From positions 62,001 through 126,000 of the forward strand of contig CAZYBE010000001.1 in the NCBI GenBank assembly GCA_964645765.1: DNA of 64,000 nt, in the 5' to 3' direction. Below, piece by piece: positions 46,495 to 55,510 of this stretch. The notes beneath the pieces were generated by a model. It saw only the letters and a list, made by a program, of their open reading frames with translations. It did no database searches and was not told where the DNA came from. The position numbers were made by a program, and so were the translations under genes. This stretch comes from CAZGMN01 sp964645765 (GTDB lineage Bacteria > Acidobacteriota > Aminicenantia > Aminicenantales > Aminicenantaceae). Numbering within the stretch: the stretch's first letter is position 1; each line of letters begins with the position of its first letter.

Positions 46495-49005
46495 ATGGCC
46501 AGAAATCGCCTCTTCCAGATCTTCTCAAAAGTCGCTGAAGTTAAACCCGGCGAAGAGCTCATCACGCTTCTTTTTTCCCTTTACTTCTTCTTCATCACCG
46601 CCGCCTACAGCATCATTAAATCCCTGAGAGTGGCCCATTACCTGGAAAAAGAGGGAGCGAAGAAACTTCCCCTGGCTTATTTTTTAACGGCCCTTATCAC
46701 GGGTTTGGTTGTCGCCTTCCATTCGAAACTGCAGCTCAAAATCAAACGTCCGATATTGACCGGTTCGAGCCTCGTTTTTTTCACACTCACCGGCTTTCTT
46801 TTCTGGCTGGCCTTCCCCCACGACTGGGAGTGGCTGCCGCTTGTCTACTGGGTTTGGTCGAATATTCTGGTCGTCCTGCTCGTTACCCAATTCTGGCTCC
46901 AGGTCAACGATACATTTAATCCCCGCGAGGCCAAAAGACTCATAGGCCTTTTCGGAAGCGGCGGTATTCTGGGAGGCATTCTGGGCGGAGAATTAACGGG
47001 TTTCTTGGGAAGGACTGAGGGTTCTTCCAACCTCCTCCTTATCGCCAGCGCCCTGCTTGCGGCCTGTCTCTTCGTCATCTACTCGATTCATCTCTGGGAG
47101 AGAGCCAATCCGGCCGGAAGGCATAAAACAGAAGAAAAAGCGGAAAAAAAAGAGCAGGAACGCTCCTCGGAAGGACTTAAAGTCTGTTTTGATGCGGTCA
47201 GAAAGAGCCGCTATTTAATGCTCATTGCCGGGTCCGTCGTAATCGCTCTGGTCGTCTCCACGCTCATCGACTGGCAGTTCAACCATGCCATAGAGCATAC
47301 GGCTTCGATAAAGCAAAACCTGACTTCTTTTCTTGGCCACTTTAATGCGGGACTTCTCGTCTTCTCCCTCTTTTTCCAGCTCTTCCTGACAACCAGGCTG
47401 ATTAAATTTTTTGGCGTCCGCTTGGCCATCCTCATTTACCCGGCCCTTCTGCTCATCCTCTCCTTAGGGCTCGGAGTCTTTCCCGCCGTTCTCTTTGCCC
47501 TCCTCGTCAAAGGCAGCGATAAAAGCCTCCACTATTCTCTCGACCAGTCCATCCATAAGATTCTCTATATTCCGGTGACACCGGAGGTGAAGCATAGGGC
47601 CGAGCTTTTTATTGATATGTTTCTCGACCGGATGGCCAAGAGCGTGGGCGCCGGGCTCCTCTTCCTCTTCATCCTCTTCGGCCTGGGCGTCAATCTGATA
47701 AGCTTTTTCTCGGCCATTTTAATCCTTGTCTGGATCTTCCTGAATTCCATGGTCAGCCGGGAGTATGCCGGGACGATCAAGCAGAAGCTCCAACTGAGAT
47801 GGAGCCGGGCGGATAAGGCCGTGGCGGAAAAGGTCGACCTGGATTACACCAAGTTGGTCTTTGACACTCTGGAGAGCAAGAACCGCAGCTCTGTCCTCTA
47901 TGCCATGCATCTCTTCGACCTGATCAAACAGGAGAAGATGACTCCTGAAGTGAAAAGGCTCATCGCCCATGAATCCAGTGAAATGAAAATCCATTCCCTG
48001 GGCTCACTTTTTGAGGCTGAAGAATCGTCCCTTCTTCCAGAGACAGAGGAGACTCTGAGCGAAGATGTCCTGAAGAAAGAGGTCGAAGAAATTATGTCCC
48101 TGGATGTCTACCAAGAAGTGATGAAAAAACACATGGAGAATGTGCAGAGGGATAAAAACCAGGAGGCCGTTGCCTCCAGAATGGAAATGGCCAAAGCCTT
48201 GGGCTTTATGGACCCCCGCTCTCCTCTCATCTCTAATCTTTCCGCTTTCCTCTCCGATGATTCGCCCCATGTCCGCCGCTATGCCCTGGAGAGCGCCGGA
48301 AAGTTGAGAAGGAGAGACTATGTTCCAGCCCTCATCCGGAGCCTCACCGACCCGCTCGCCGGAGAGGATGCCGCCTCAGCCCTCCAGAAATATGGCATCA
48401 AAATCGTCGGAACTCTCGGAGATTATTTCCGCGACTCCGAAGAAGACCCGAGGATACGAAAAGCCATAACTTCTGTCCTTTCCCGGATTTCCGGCCAGGA
48501 GGCTGCGGACATCCTGCTAAAGGAACTGGAAACAGCCGGGACAGAAATGAAATCAGAAACGATCGAGGCTCTGGATAAAATCCGTTCTGAAAAGCCAGAG
48601 ATAATGTTCCCTGAACAAATCGTCAAGGACGGAATATTCCGGGAAATAAAAACTTATGGTCAAGCTCTACTCAAGCCTCTTAAGCTTGAATCCGAGACCA
48701 AAGAGAAAAGGATTGAGGAAGACCGGCAGAGACGGGATGTTCTTCTCATGAATGTCTTCAAGCTCCTGGGCCTTATCTATTTCCATGAAGATATGGCCAA
48801 AGCTTACCAGAACATAAAAACCGCAACAAAGGACTCCCTGGATTATGCCTTAGAGCTTCTGGACAATGTCCTGCCTAAAGATATGAAGGCTCTTCTCTTC
48901 TTCCTCATTGAAGACCTTCCTTTTAAAGAACGAATGAAGAGATGCCGTGCCCTTCTGGGAGATGACCGCTCTCTGAAAAAAAGGAGAGCTAAGAAAGCTT
49001 CTTAA
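46495..49005 (+). CDS. NTP/NDP-carrier-like membrane protein with C-terminal HEAT repeats
   Basis: 836 aa. Residues 1-430 contain about 12 hydrophobic segments with the ATP/ADP-translocase (Npt/Tlc) pattern, for example YFFFITAAYSIIKSLRVAHYLEKEGAKKLP, QVNDTFNPREAKRLIGLFGSGGILGG and KGSDKSLHYSLDQSIHKILYIPV. Residues 480-830 are soluble and rich in HEAT-like helical repeats (SDDSPHVRRYALESAGKLRRRDYVPALIRSL). This fusion occurs in free-living bacteria, where nucleotide exchange with a host is not expected; the true substrate and role are unknown. Probably co-transcribed with the STAS gene. Confidence 0.78.
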   Translation: MARNRLFQIFSKVAEVKPGEELITLLFSLYFFFITAAYSIIKSLRVAHYLEKEGAKKLPLAYFLTALITGLVVAFHSKLQLKIKRPILTGSSLVFFTLTGFLFWLAFPHDWEWLPLVYWVWSNILVVLLVTQFWLQVNDTFNPREAKRLIGLFGSGGILGGILGGELTGFLGRTEGSSNLLLIASALLAACLFVIYSIHLWERANPAGRHKTEEKAEKKEQERSSEGLKVCFDAVRKSRYLMLIAGSVVIALVVSTLIDWQFNHAIEHTASIKQNLTSFLGHFNAGLLVFSLFFQLFLTTRLIKFFGVRLAILIYPALLLILSLGLGVFPAVLFALLVKGSDKSLHYSLDQSIHKILYIPVTPEVKHRAELFIDMFLDRMAKSVGAGLLFLFILFGLGVNLISFFSAILILVWIFLNSMVSREYAGTIKQKLQLRWSRADKAVAEKVDLDYTKLVFDTLESKNRSSVLYAMHLFDLIKQEKMTPEVKRLIAHESSEMKIHSLGSLFEAEESSLLPETEETLSEDVLKKEVEEIMSLDVYQEVMKKHMENVQRDKNQEAVASRMEMAKALGFMDPRSPLISNLSAFLSDDSPHVRRYALESAGKLRRRDYVPALIRSLTDPLAGEDAASALQKYGIKIVGTLGDYFRDSEEDPRIRKAITSVLSRISGQEAADILLKELETAGTEMKSETIEALDKIRSEKPEIMFPEQIVKDGIFREIKTYGQALLKPLKLESETKEKRIEEDRQRRDVLLMNVFKLLGLIYFHEDMAKAYQNIKTATKDSLDYALELLDNVLPKDMKALLFFLIEDLPFKERMKRCRALLGDDRSLKKRRAKKAS

Positions 49006-49166
49006 CCGCTCTGCCGTAACGTTTCAATTCCGGTGGATATTCGATTTATCCGAGAGCACAGGAAGGGACCGATTCTCCTGAGGTCATCCGAAAAGAGAAC
49101 GGGTCCCTCTTTATCCAAGGGAAGAGTTGATTAGAATTCAAAGCGCTGCCTTCTCTTGATAGATAA

Positions 49167-49598
49167 TTAGACGAGTGGATTTCGGACTTTTAGGCCGGGA
49201 AAGCGGCTGAAATCTCTATCGACTGTCCACAACTCGCTGGCGCCGTGCTGAAAACATAAAGCGGCCACTCGCGCATCATGGACCTTCGGACCGGCGATGC
49301 GTCCGGCCCGGAGAAGCGTTCGGAGTTGCAGCCAGTAGTCTTCAGATTCAGCTAACAGGACCAGGCTCGGTGATGCCATCCAGGCTTCGACCTGGTCGAT
49401 GGCCTTGTCCAACGGTGTGGGAGGAGCAAATATCCGAGGATGGCTGACAATGGCTAAGAACTCGTGAATGCATGGCCACGGGATCGCCCACGGCGCTCGG
49501 TCCTCAGCCAGTTCAACCAGGCAGACGTAGGCGGCGTCGTGCCATGGAGAATCTTCGCGGTGCGCATAAACCAGAATGTTGCTATCGACGGCGATCAT
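49167..49598 (-). CDS. vapC: VapC-type PIN-domain toxin
   Basis: 143-aa PIN domain: MIAVDSNILVYAHREDSPWH carries the first aspartate, and later acidic residues include E in HEFLAI, D in KVHDARVAAL and D in LWTVDRDFSRF, the expected metal-binding quartet of an RNase. Coupled by a 4-bp overlap to its antitoxin. G+C of this pair appears higher than the flanking DNA, consistent with transfer. Confidence 0.88.
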   Translation of the reverse strand: MIAVDSNILVYAHREDSPWHDAAYVCLVELAEDRAPWAIPWPCIHEFLAIVSHPRIFAPPTPLDKAIDQVEAWMASPSLVLLAESEDYWLQLRTLLRAGRIAGPKVHDARVAALCFQHGASELWTVDRDFSRFPGLKVRNPLV

Positions 49599-49858
49599 CC
49601 CCCCCGTCCCTCATAACTGATATCAAGAATCTGGTCCCATGTAGCTCCCGCCAGATGAGGCTGCAAGCCTTTGCCTTTAAAAGTGGCTTTGCGGAGCCGA
49701 AAATCCTTGCCTTTGCGGCGATGCCGCTCGGAAATAACTTTATGAAGTCCTTCCTCGACAAGGGCTTTAAGGGTCGTCTGCTCCTCGTGGGCGACTTTGC
49801 GCGCTTCCTTGAAAAGGCTATCAGATATCTGTATGGTTGTCTTCATATGGCTAACCAT
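49595..49858 (-). CDS. vapB: VapB-type antitoxin
   Basis: 87 aa. The N-terminus MKTTIQISDSLFKEARKVAHEEQTTLKALVEEGLHKV is a ribbon-helix-helix-like DNA-binding/antitoxin fold; the remainder (FKGKGLQPHLAGATWDQILDISYEGRGG) would wrap the toxin. ATG at 49858 has AGGAAG six bases upstream; the internal ATG at 49846 lacks a usable site. The palindrome ATATGG-CTAA-CCATAT at 49845-49860 covers the start and may be the autoregulatory operator. Confidence 0.85.
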   Translation of the reverse strand: MVSHMKTTIQISDSLFKEARKVAHEEQTTLKALVEEGLHKVISERHRRKGKDFRLRKATFKGKGLQPHLAGATWDQILDISYEGRGG

Positions 49859-50161
49859 ATCACTTCCTATATGCGAATGTCAAGAGACCTTTTCGCCCAT
49901 CATGATCTCCGTCTCCGCACACCATAAATGACGATTCCCGTTGAGGTGATTCTCAATTCCGGCTTCCTCAGGATAATTCTTTTTTGCGAGCGATGCCCGA
50001 TTGTTTACTATTGCCACCTTATTTTACAAACAACTAATTTAATGTAACCGCTCTCTTTTTCCTGGAGATAATATAGGCGACCCTTTTTGGCGCGCGCTGT
50101 TAACGGATATGCTCGGCCAATATTCCCTAGGCTCATTCTCCTCGCTGAGAATTCCTCCCGG
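49859..50161. other. Gene-free spacer
   Basis: About 300 bp between vapB and arsC. I find no plausible reading frame, tRNA, or clear promoter, and no repeat of families A-C. Confidence 0.5.
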
Positions 50162-50656
50162 CTATTTCTTCTTTTCCTTTAAGCTCTCTTTGATAATCGG
50201 CCAAAAAGCAGGCTGTGCTTGCACCTCTTCTCCCTTTCTTTTGAAACTGTTTTCGACCCAATCCTTTATTTCATCCCGCACTTTTCGGAATATTGATAAT
50301 ATTTCTTCCTCAGTTCCCTCGGATCGGGCAGGGTCTTCAAACGCTTTATGGATTATTGTTCTTCCAGGGAAAAAAGGGCAGGACTCTTTTGCCTGGTCGC
50401 AGACCGTAATCACGTAATCAAAGTCCATACCCAAGAATTCTCTGAGACTTTTTGACCGCTCGTTTGAGATATCAATCCCGATTTCTTTCATAACCTGAAT
50501 GGTGTAAGGATTGACTTCCGTGGGCTCGGTGCCGGCGCTCTGAGCCTCAAAATCGCCGCTGTAGAAGGCCCTTAAAAAAGCTTCCGCCATCTGAGAACGA
50601 GCCGAGTTATGGGTGCAGATGAACAATACTTTTTTCTTTGTAACTTCCTTGGACAT
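50162..50656 (-). CDS. arsC: Thioredoxin-coupled arsenate reductase
   Basis: 164 aa, low-molecular-weight phosphatase fold. CTHNSARSQ gives the catalytic P-loop with Cys14; Cys86 and Cys93 in VCDQAKESCPFF form the redox relay of pI258-type ArsC, so it reduces arsenate to arsenite with thioredoxin. It lies 97 bp downstream of phoR on the same strand; arsenate enters cells through Pst, which makes the neighbourhood sensible. No ars efflux gene is present in the window. Confidence 0.92.
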   Translation of the reverse strand: MSKEVTKKKVLFICTHNSARSQMAEAFLRAFYSGDFEAQSAGTEPTEVNPYTIQVMKEIGIDISNERSKSLREFLGMDFDYVITVCDQAKESCPFFPGRTIIHKAFEDPARSEGTEEEILSIFRKVRDEIKDWVENSFKRKGEEVQAQPAFWPIIKESLKEKKK

Positions 50657-50752
50657 TTTTAATTCAATTAAAATCCGATTGTGGCACCTCTATTCAAAAG
50701 GCGAAAAATCGGGGTTGAGGCAAGGCTTGAAGACGCGACCTAAAAAAAAGCG

Positions 50753-52483
50753 TTAATCTCGTACAGGCAAAGTTACGGTAAATTTCGTCCCCAGGCCCAA
50801 ATCGCTTTTCACCTGGATTTTTCCGCCGTGGAGAAGAACAATGTGCTTGACGATGGAAAGCCCTAAGCCGGTTCCGCCCAATTTCCGGCTGCGGGCTTTA
50901 TCGACAGTGTAGAATCTCTCAAAAATTCGAGGCAGATGCTCGGCGGCGATTCCTATTCCTGTATCCTGAACCTCGATGATGACTTCGCCCTCTTTCCATT
51001 TCAGGTCAACCGTGACTCCTCCCTTTTCTGTGTACTTCAAACCATTGTCGAGGAGATTGACAAACATCTGCTCGAGTCGAAAGGAATCGGCGCGGACAAG
51101 AGGAAGCTTTTCATCAGCAAGAAGCTTGAGGTATAAATCTTTTTCTTTTGCCTCTTGCTCGAATATTTTGAGGACATTCTCGGCCAACTCCTTGAGATTC
51201 ACCTCTTCCCGCTCCAGGGGAAATTCTTTCTCTTCAAGCTCGGTGAGAGAGAGCAGGTCTTCAACGATACGGATCAGCCTGTCTGTGTTTCTCTTGATGA
51301 TTCTCAAGTAATTCTGCTTTTTCTTATCCCCCTCCTCTTCCAGAGTCTCAACAAAGCCTTTAATCGCCGTGAGAGGAGTTCGGAGCTCATGGGTGACATT
51401 GACCACAAACTCTTTTTTAATTTTCTCCAATCTCTTCATTTCGGTTAAATCGTGGAGGGTGACAACAGCCAGCTCTTGAGAGCCGAGATAGGCGGCGCTG
51501 GCCAGATATATTTTTTCAATGACCTCAACCTCGGCAGAGCTGCTTTCTTTCTTCTCCATGACTCTATTCATCAACTCATCAAACTTTGAGCTTCTGACCA
51601 CTTCCCAGTAGTATCGTCCGTCCATGTTCTCGCTCTCAGTTATCTTTTTCACACTTTCGTTGCTCAGGAGGATTTTCCCGCTTTTGTCAATAACCAGAAG
51701 GCCCTCAAGGATGGAGGAGATGATGCTGTTCAGCTCTTCTTGTTTGTTGGATAGCGCTGTGAAAAATGTCTTCAATTCCACGGTCATGGCGTTAAAACTT
51801 TCAGCCAGGTCCCGGAGCTCATCTTTGCTTTTTAAAACGACCCTCATACTGAAATCGCCGGAAGCAACTTCCCGAGAGGCCGCCATAACCTTTTTTATCG
51901 GTCCTGAGATACTCTGTGAAAAAAGAAGAGCAAAAACGAGCAGCAAGACCGTTATGATGCCCGCAACCAGGGCAATTTTGGCCTTCAGGTCTGAAAGAAG
52001 TTTGTTAATATCTTTTAAATGAAGACTTACCCTCACCACTCCCGAGATCTTTCCATCTTTCTCTAAGGGCAAGGCGACATACAGCATCTCTTCTTTTATC
52101 GTCGGGCTCAACCGGATGGATTTCCCCATCGTCCCCTGGAGAGCCTGGAAAATTTCAGGCCTGTACCTGTGGTTTTCCATGCTTCCCGGGTCTCCTTCAG
52201 AATCGGCCAGGACGACCCCTTCAACGTTAACAATGGTAATTCTGGTCTTGGCTGTTTTTCCCAGCTCTTTAGAAAACGCATCCAGCTCTTGGAATCGGCT
52301 TTCTTCGATATAGGGAATGACTCTCCCTTTTAAAGCTTGAGCCAGTCTCTCCAAGTCTTCGGTCAGGGTGTTAAGGTAGTAGCTCCTAATGGCACTAAAA
52401 GAAAAGAGAAGAATGAAGATGGAAAGCAGGAAGACAATTAAAAAATATCCAGCGAATATTTTTAAGAAAAGCGACCTCTTCAT
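50753..52483 (-). CDS. phoR: Phosphate-regulon sensor histidine kinase
   Basis: 576-aa membrane kinase. First transmembrane segment LKIFAGYFLIVFLLSIFILLFSF near the N-terminus, a periplasmic sensor loop (about 30-165), a second segment VAGIITVLLLVFALLF, HAMP (KVMAASREVASGDF), PAS-like region with LLVIDKSGKILLSNE, HisKA with phosphoacceptor His in VTHELRTPLTAIK, and the ATPase boxes GLKYTEKGGV, DTGIGIAAEHLPRIFERF and GTGLGLSIVKHIV. A periplasmic sensor domain is longer than in E. coli PhoR. Overlaps phoB by 4 bp. Confidence 0.93.
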   Translation of the reverse strand: MKRSLFLKIFAGYFLIVFLLSIFILLFSFSAIRSYYLNTLTEDLERLAQALKGRVIPYIEESRFQELDAFSKELGKTAKTRITIVNVEGVVLADSEGDPGSMENHRYRPEIFQALQGTMGKSIRLSPTIKEEMLYVALPLEKDGKISGVVRVSLHLKDINKLLSDLKAKIALVAGIITVLLLVFALLFSQSISGPIKKVMAASREVASGDFSMRVVLKSKDELRDLAESFNAMTVELKTFFTALSNKQEELNSIISSILEGLLVIDKSGKILLSNESVKKITESENMDGRYYWEVVRSSKFDELMNRVMEKKESSSAEVEVIEKIYLASAAYLGSQELAVVTLHDLTEMKRLEKIKKEFVVNVTHELRTPLTAIKGFVETLEEEGDKKKQNYLRIIKRNTDRLIRIVEDLLSLTELEEKEFPLEREEVNLKELAENVLKIFEQEAKEKDLYLKLLADEKLPLVRADSFRLEQMFVNLLDNGLKYTEKGGVTVDLKWKEGEVIIEVQDTGIGIAAEHLPRIFERFYTVDKARSRKLGGTGLGLSIVKHIVLLHGGKIQVKSDLGLGTKFTVTLPVRD

Positions 52484-53157
52484 TCTTCTAATTTGTAGCC
52501 GATTCCTCTGATATTTTTTATAAAATGGGCGGCTTGGCCAAGCTTCTCTCTTAAATTTTTAATGTGAACATCAATCGTGCGGTCCAGGACTATTTTTTCA
52601 TGCCCCCACAAATTATCAAGAATCTGCTCCCGGGTAAAAACCCAGCCTTTTTTCGAAGCCAGGAGCTCGAGAATCTTGAATTCTGTCGTGGTCAAAGGGA
52701 TTTTTTTCTTATCAACCCATACCTCATATTTTTCTGAATTCAGGACGAGGTTCTCGCCGACGGTAATCGTCTTGACCTTCTCTCTATGAATCTGACGGCG
52801 CAAGACGGCCTTAACCCGCGCCACCAATTCCTTAGGAGAAAAAGGCTTGGTGACATAGTCATCAGCTCCAAGCTCCAACCCCAAAATTTTGTCCGATTCT
52901 TCGTCTTTGGCCGTGAGCATGATGACCGGGACAGAGGAGAGCTCCTCTTTTGCTTTTAAATATTTGCATATTTCAAATCCATCAGCATCGGGAAGCATCA
53001 GGTCTAAAATGACGAGGTCAGGCTTTGTCTTATCCAGAAATTTAAGGAATTTCTCTGCATCCAAAAAACCCTTGGCGATAAAACCGGACTTCTCAAGGTG
53101 GAGAGAAACGAGCTCGACAATGTCCGGCTCATCATCCACAATCGCGATAAGCTTCAT
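52480..53157 (-). CDS. phoB: Phosphate-regulon response regulator
   Basis: 225-aa OmpR/PhoB-type regulator. Receiver domain with acidic pocket IVDDEPD, phospho-Asp in LVILDLMLPDADG, and LTAKDEESD and GADDYVTKPFSPKEL; then a winged helix (TTTEFKILELLASKKGWVFTREQILDNLWG, GIGYKLEE). It should bind the tandem 11-bp repeats at 58658-58701 that control this operon. Confidence 0.94.
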   Translation of the reverse strand: MKLIAIVDDEPDIVELVSLHLEKSGFIAKGFLDAEKFLKFLDKTKPDLVILDLMLPDADGFEICKYLKAKEELSSVPVIMLTAKDEESDKILGLELGADDYVTKPFSPKELVARVKAVLRRQIHREKVKTITVGENLVLNSEKYEVWVDKKKIPLTTTEFKILELLASKKGWVFTREQILDNLWGHEKIVLDRTIDVHIKNLREKLGQAAHFIKNIRGIGYKLEE

Positions 53158-53163
53158 AGTCCT

Positions 53164-53853
53164 TCACACTTTTTTTTCTTCGGTCTTTAAGCCCTTCTCC
53201 TCGATATGATGCTTTATTGTCTTCCCTTTGACGAGATAGATGACATCCTCGCCGATGTTTGTGGCATGGTCGGCGATTCTTTCCAGATGTCGTCCGACCA
53301 AAATCAGGTCCACAGCCCGATTGATGGTTGAAGGATCCTGCATCATGTAGGTCAAGAGCTCGCGGAAGACCTGGTCGTTGAGGCTGTCGACTTCGTCGTC
53401 TCTTTCGCAGACAGAGCGGGCCAATTTTTCATCGCGGTTGATGAAGGCTGTGATGGAATCCTTGACCATTTTCTGAGCCAAGAGTGCCATCCGGGGGATG
53501 TCGATGAGCGGCTTAAGAATGGGAAACTTGAGCAGTTCCAAGGTGCGTTCGGCGATGTTCACGGCCAGGTCTCCCATCCGCTCCAGTTCGCTGCCGATCT
53601 TCATTCCCGAGCTGATGAATCTCAAATCGCTGGCCAAAGGCTGGCGCAGAGCGAAGAGCCTCATGCACAATTCATCGATCTCTATATCCATAAGATTAAT
53701 AATCTCTTCTCTTTTAAGAACTTCCTGAGCCAATTCTTCTTTGCGCTCTTTGAGTCCTTTGATGGCCATGGCGATCGACTCTTCCACCAAAGAGGCCATA
53801 TACAGCAATCTTTCTTTTAATTTTTTTAATTCTTCGTCGAATTGCCTATCCAT
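53164..53853 (-). CDS. phoU: Phosphate transport regulator
   Basis: 229 aa, two PhoU three-helix repeats with the metal-binding motifs ERMGDLAVNIAERT and ERIADHATNIGEDVIYLVKG. It represses PhoR signalling when phosphate is available, by bridging PstB and PhoR. Placed between pstB and phoB. Confidence 0.96.
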   Translation of the reverse strand: MDRQFDEELKKLKERLLYMASLVEESIAMAIKGLKERKEELAQEVLKREEIINLMDIEIDELCMRLFALRQPLASDLRFISSGMKIGSELERMGDLAVNIAERTLELLKFPILKPLIDIPRMALLAQKMVKDSITAFINRDEKLARSVCERDDEVDSLNDQVFRELLTYMMQDPSTINRAVDLILVGRHLERIADHATNIGEDVIYLVKGKTIKHHIEEKGLKTEEKKV

Positions 53854-53894
53854 GATTTCCTCCTGAGTCTCCTCTCAGAATTTAATTTCACTTC

Positions 53895-54656
53895 TCATCC
53901 AAATCTCCCGGTGATGTAATCTTCGGTCAGCTTCTGGGAAGGATTAGTGAATATTTCTTCGGTTCTGTCGAATTCAACGAGTTCTCCAAGCATCATAAAA
54001 GCCGTGTAATCAGACACCCGCGCCGCCTGCTGCATGTTGTGGGTGACGATGACAACCGTGTAGATTTGCTTGAGCTTCTGGATAAGGTCCTCGATCTTGG
54101 CTGTGGCGATGGGGTCGATGGCCGAGCAGGGCTCATCGAAGAGCATGACTTCAGGCTCAACGGCCAAAGCCCGAGCAATGCACAGTCTCTGCTGTTGCCC
54201 TCCCGAGAGGGTAAAAGCATTTTCCCTCAATCTATCCTTCACTTCGTCCCAGAGAGCAGCCTCTCTAAGGCTTTTCTCCACAAACCGGTCGATTTTTATT
54301 CTATCCTTTAAGCTATTTATTCTCAAGCCATAGGCGACATTATCATAGATGGATTTTGGGAAAGGATTGGGCTTTTGAAAAACCATCCCAACTCTTCTCC
54401 TCAATTCAACCACATCGACTTTGGGGGATAGAATGTCTTCACTATCCAAAAAGATTTCTCCCTCCGCCCTTGTCCCGGGAATGACATCATTCATCCTGTT
54501 CAGAACCCGGACAAAGGTGGATTTGCCGCAACCTGAGGGTCCGATGATGGCCGTGACCTGGTTTTCAGCGCAGATGATGTTGATATTTTTCAGGGCTTGC
54601 TTTGCCCCGTAATAGAAACTCAAATTTCTCGTCTCGATCTTGGCTTTGAGTTCCAT
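53895..54656 (-). CDS. pstB: Phosphate ABC transporter ATP-binding protein
   Basis: 253 aa. Walker A GPSGCGKST, signature LSGGQQQRLCIARAL, Walker B VMLFDEPCSAIDP and switch histidine VIVTHNMQQ. Standard PstB length. Two-base gap after pstA. Confidence 0.97.
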   Translation of the reverse strand: MELKAKIETRNLSFYYGAKQALKNINIICAENQVTAIIGPSGCGKSTFVRVLNRMNDVIPGTRAEGEIFLDSEDILSPKVDVVELRRRVGMVFQKPNPFPKSIYDNVAYGLRINSLKDRIKIDRFVEKSLREAALWDEVKDRLRENAFTLSGGQQQRLCIARALAVEPEVMLFDEPCSAIDPIATAKIEDLIQKLKQIYTVVIVTHNMQQAARVSDYTAFMMLGELVEFDRTEEIFTNPSQKLTEDYITGRFG

Positions 54657-54658
54657 CT

Positions 54659-55510
54659 CTACTCCCTTCGCTTTCTTCTCAGCCGATACCTGATAACGAC
54701 AGCAACCATGTTCATTCCCAAAACCAGGGCAATTAAGACCAGGGCCGTTCCGTAAGCCAAAGGCCTAACTTGGGTAATGGCATGATGCTGGGTGGCCATG
54801 ATGTAGAGATGATAGGGAAGGGCCATGAACTGGTCTCCCAGAGATTTGGGAAGATAGGGAAGATAAAATGCCGCTCCGGTAAACATGATGGGAGCTGTTT
54901 CGCCGGCAGCTCTGGCCAGTCCTAAAACTGTTCCGGTCAGCATCCCTGGAATGGCGTAGGGAAGGACATTTGTCCGGATCGCATGCCATTTGGTCGCGCC
55001 CAAAGCTAAAGCCCCTTCCCGATAAGAATTCGGTACGGTTTTTATAGCCTCCTCGCTGGCTGTGATTGTCCAGGGAAGGGTGAGAAGACCCAAAGTCAGG
55101 CCAGCCGAGAGGATGGATGTTCCAAACCTGAGGATGTTGACAAAGAGAATGACGCCGAAAAGCCCGTAAACAATAGAAGGCACGCCGGACAGGTTTCTGA
55201 TGGACAGGCGGATAAGCCGGGTGAGTCTTGTCTGCTTGGCGTATTCGTTCAAATAGATGGCGGAAAACATCCCTAAAGGAATGGCCAAAACTGCCGTGAC
55301 CATTGTCACGAAAAAGGTGCCCATGATCGCCGGGAAAATTCCTCCCTCGGTCATGCCGCGGCGGGGAGCGGCGGTAAGGAATTCCCAGCTTATAACTCCG
55401 CCTCCTTTTCTTCCGATGTCATAGAGAAAGAGCAGTAAGACAGCCAGGACAAAATACATACAGCCTCTCAGAATAAAAAAACCGATAAACTGGATGATTT
55501 TCTTTTTCAT
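54659..55510 (-). CDS. pstA: Phosphate ABC transporter permease PstA
   Basis: 283 aa, six transmembrane helices; N-terminal segment FFILRGCMYFVLAVLLLFLYD and the EAA loop EGALALGATKWHAIRTNVLP that contacts PstB. Overlaps pstC by 4 bp. Confidence 0.95.
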   Translation of the reverse strand: MKKKIIQFIGFFILRGCMYFVLAVLLLFLYDIGRKGGGVISWEFLTAAPRRGMTEGGIFPAIMGTFFVTMVTAVLAIPLGMFSAIYLNEYAKQTRLTRLIRLSIRNLSGVPSIVYGLFGVILFVNILRFGTSILSAGLTLGLLTLPWTITASEEAIKTVPNSYREGALALGATKWHAIRTNVLPYAIPGMLTGTVLGLARAAGETAPIMFTGAAFYLPYLPKSLGDQFMALPYHLYIMATQHHAITQVRPLAYGTALVLIALVLGMNMVAVVIRYRLRRKRRE

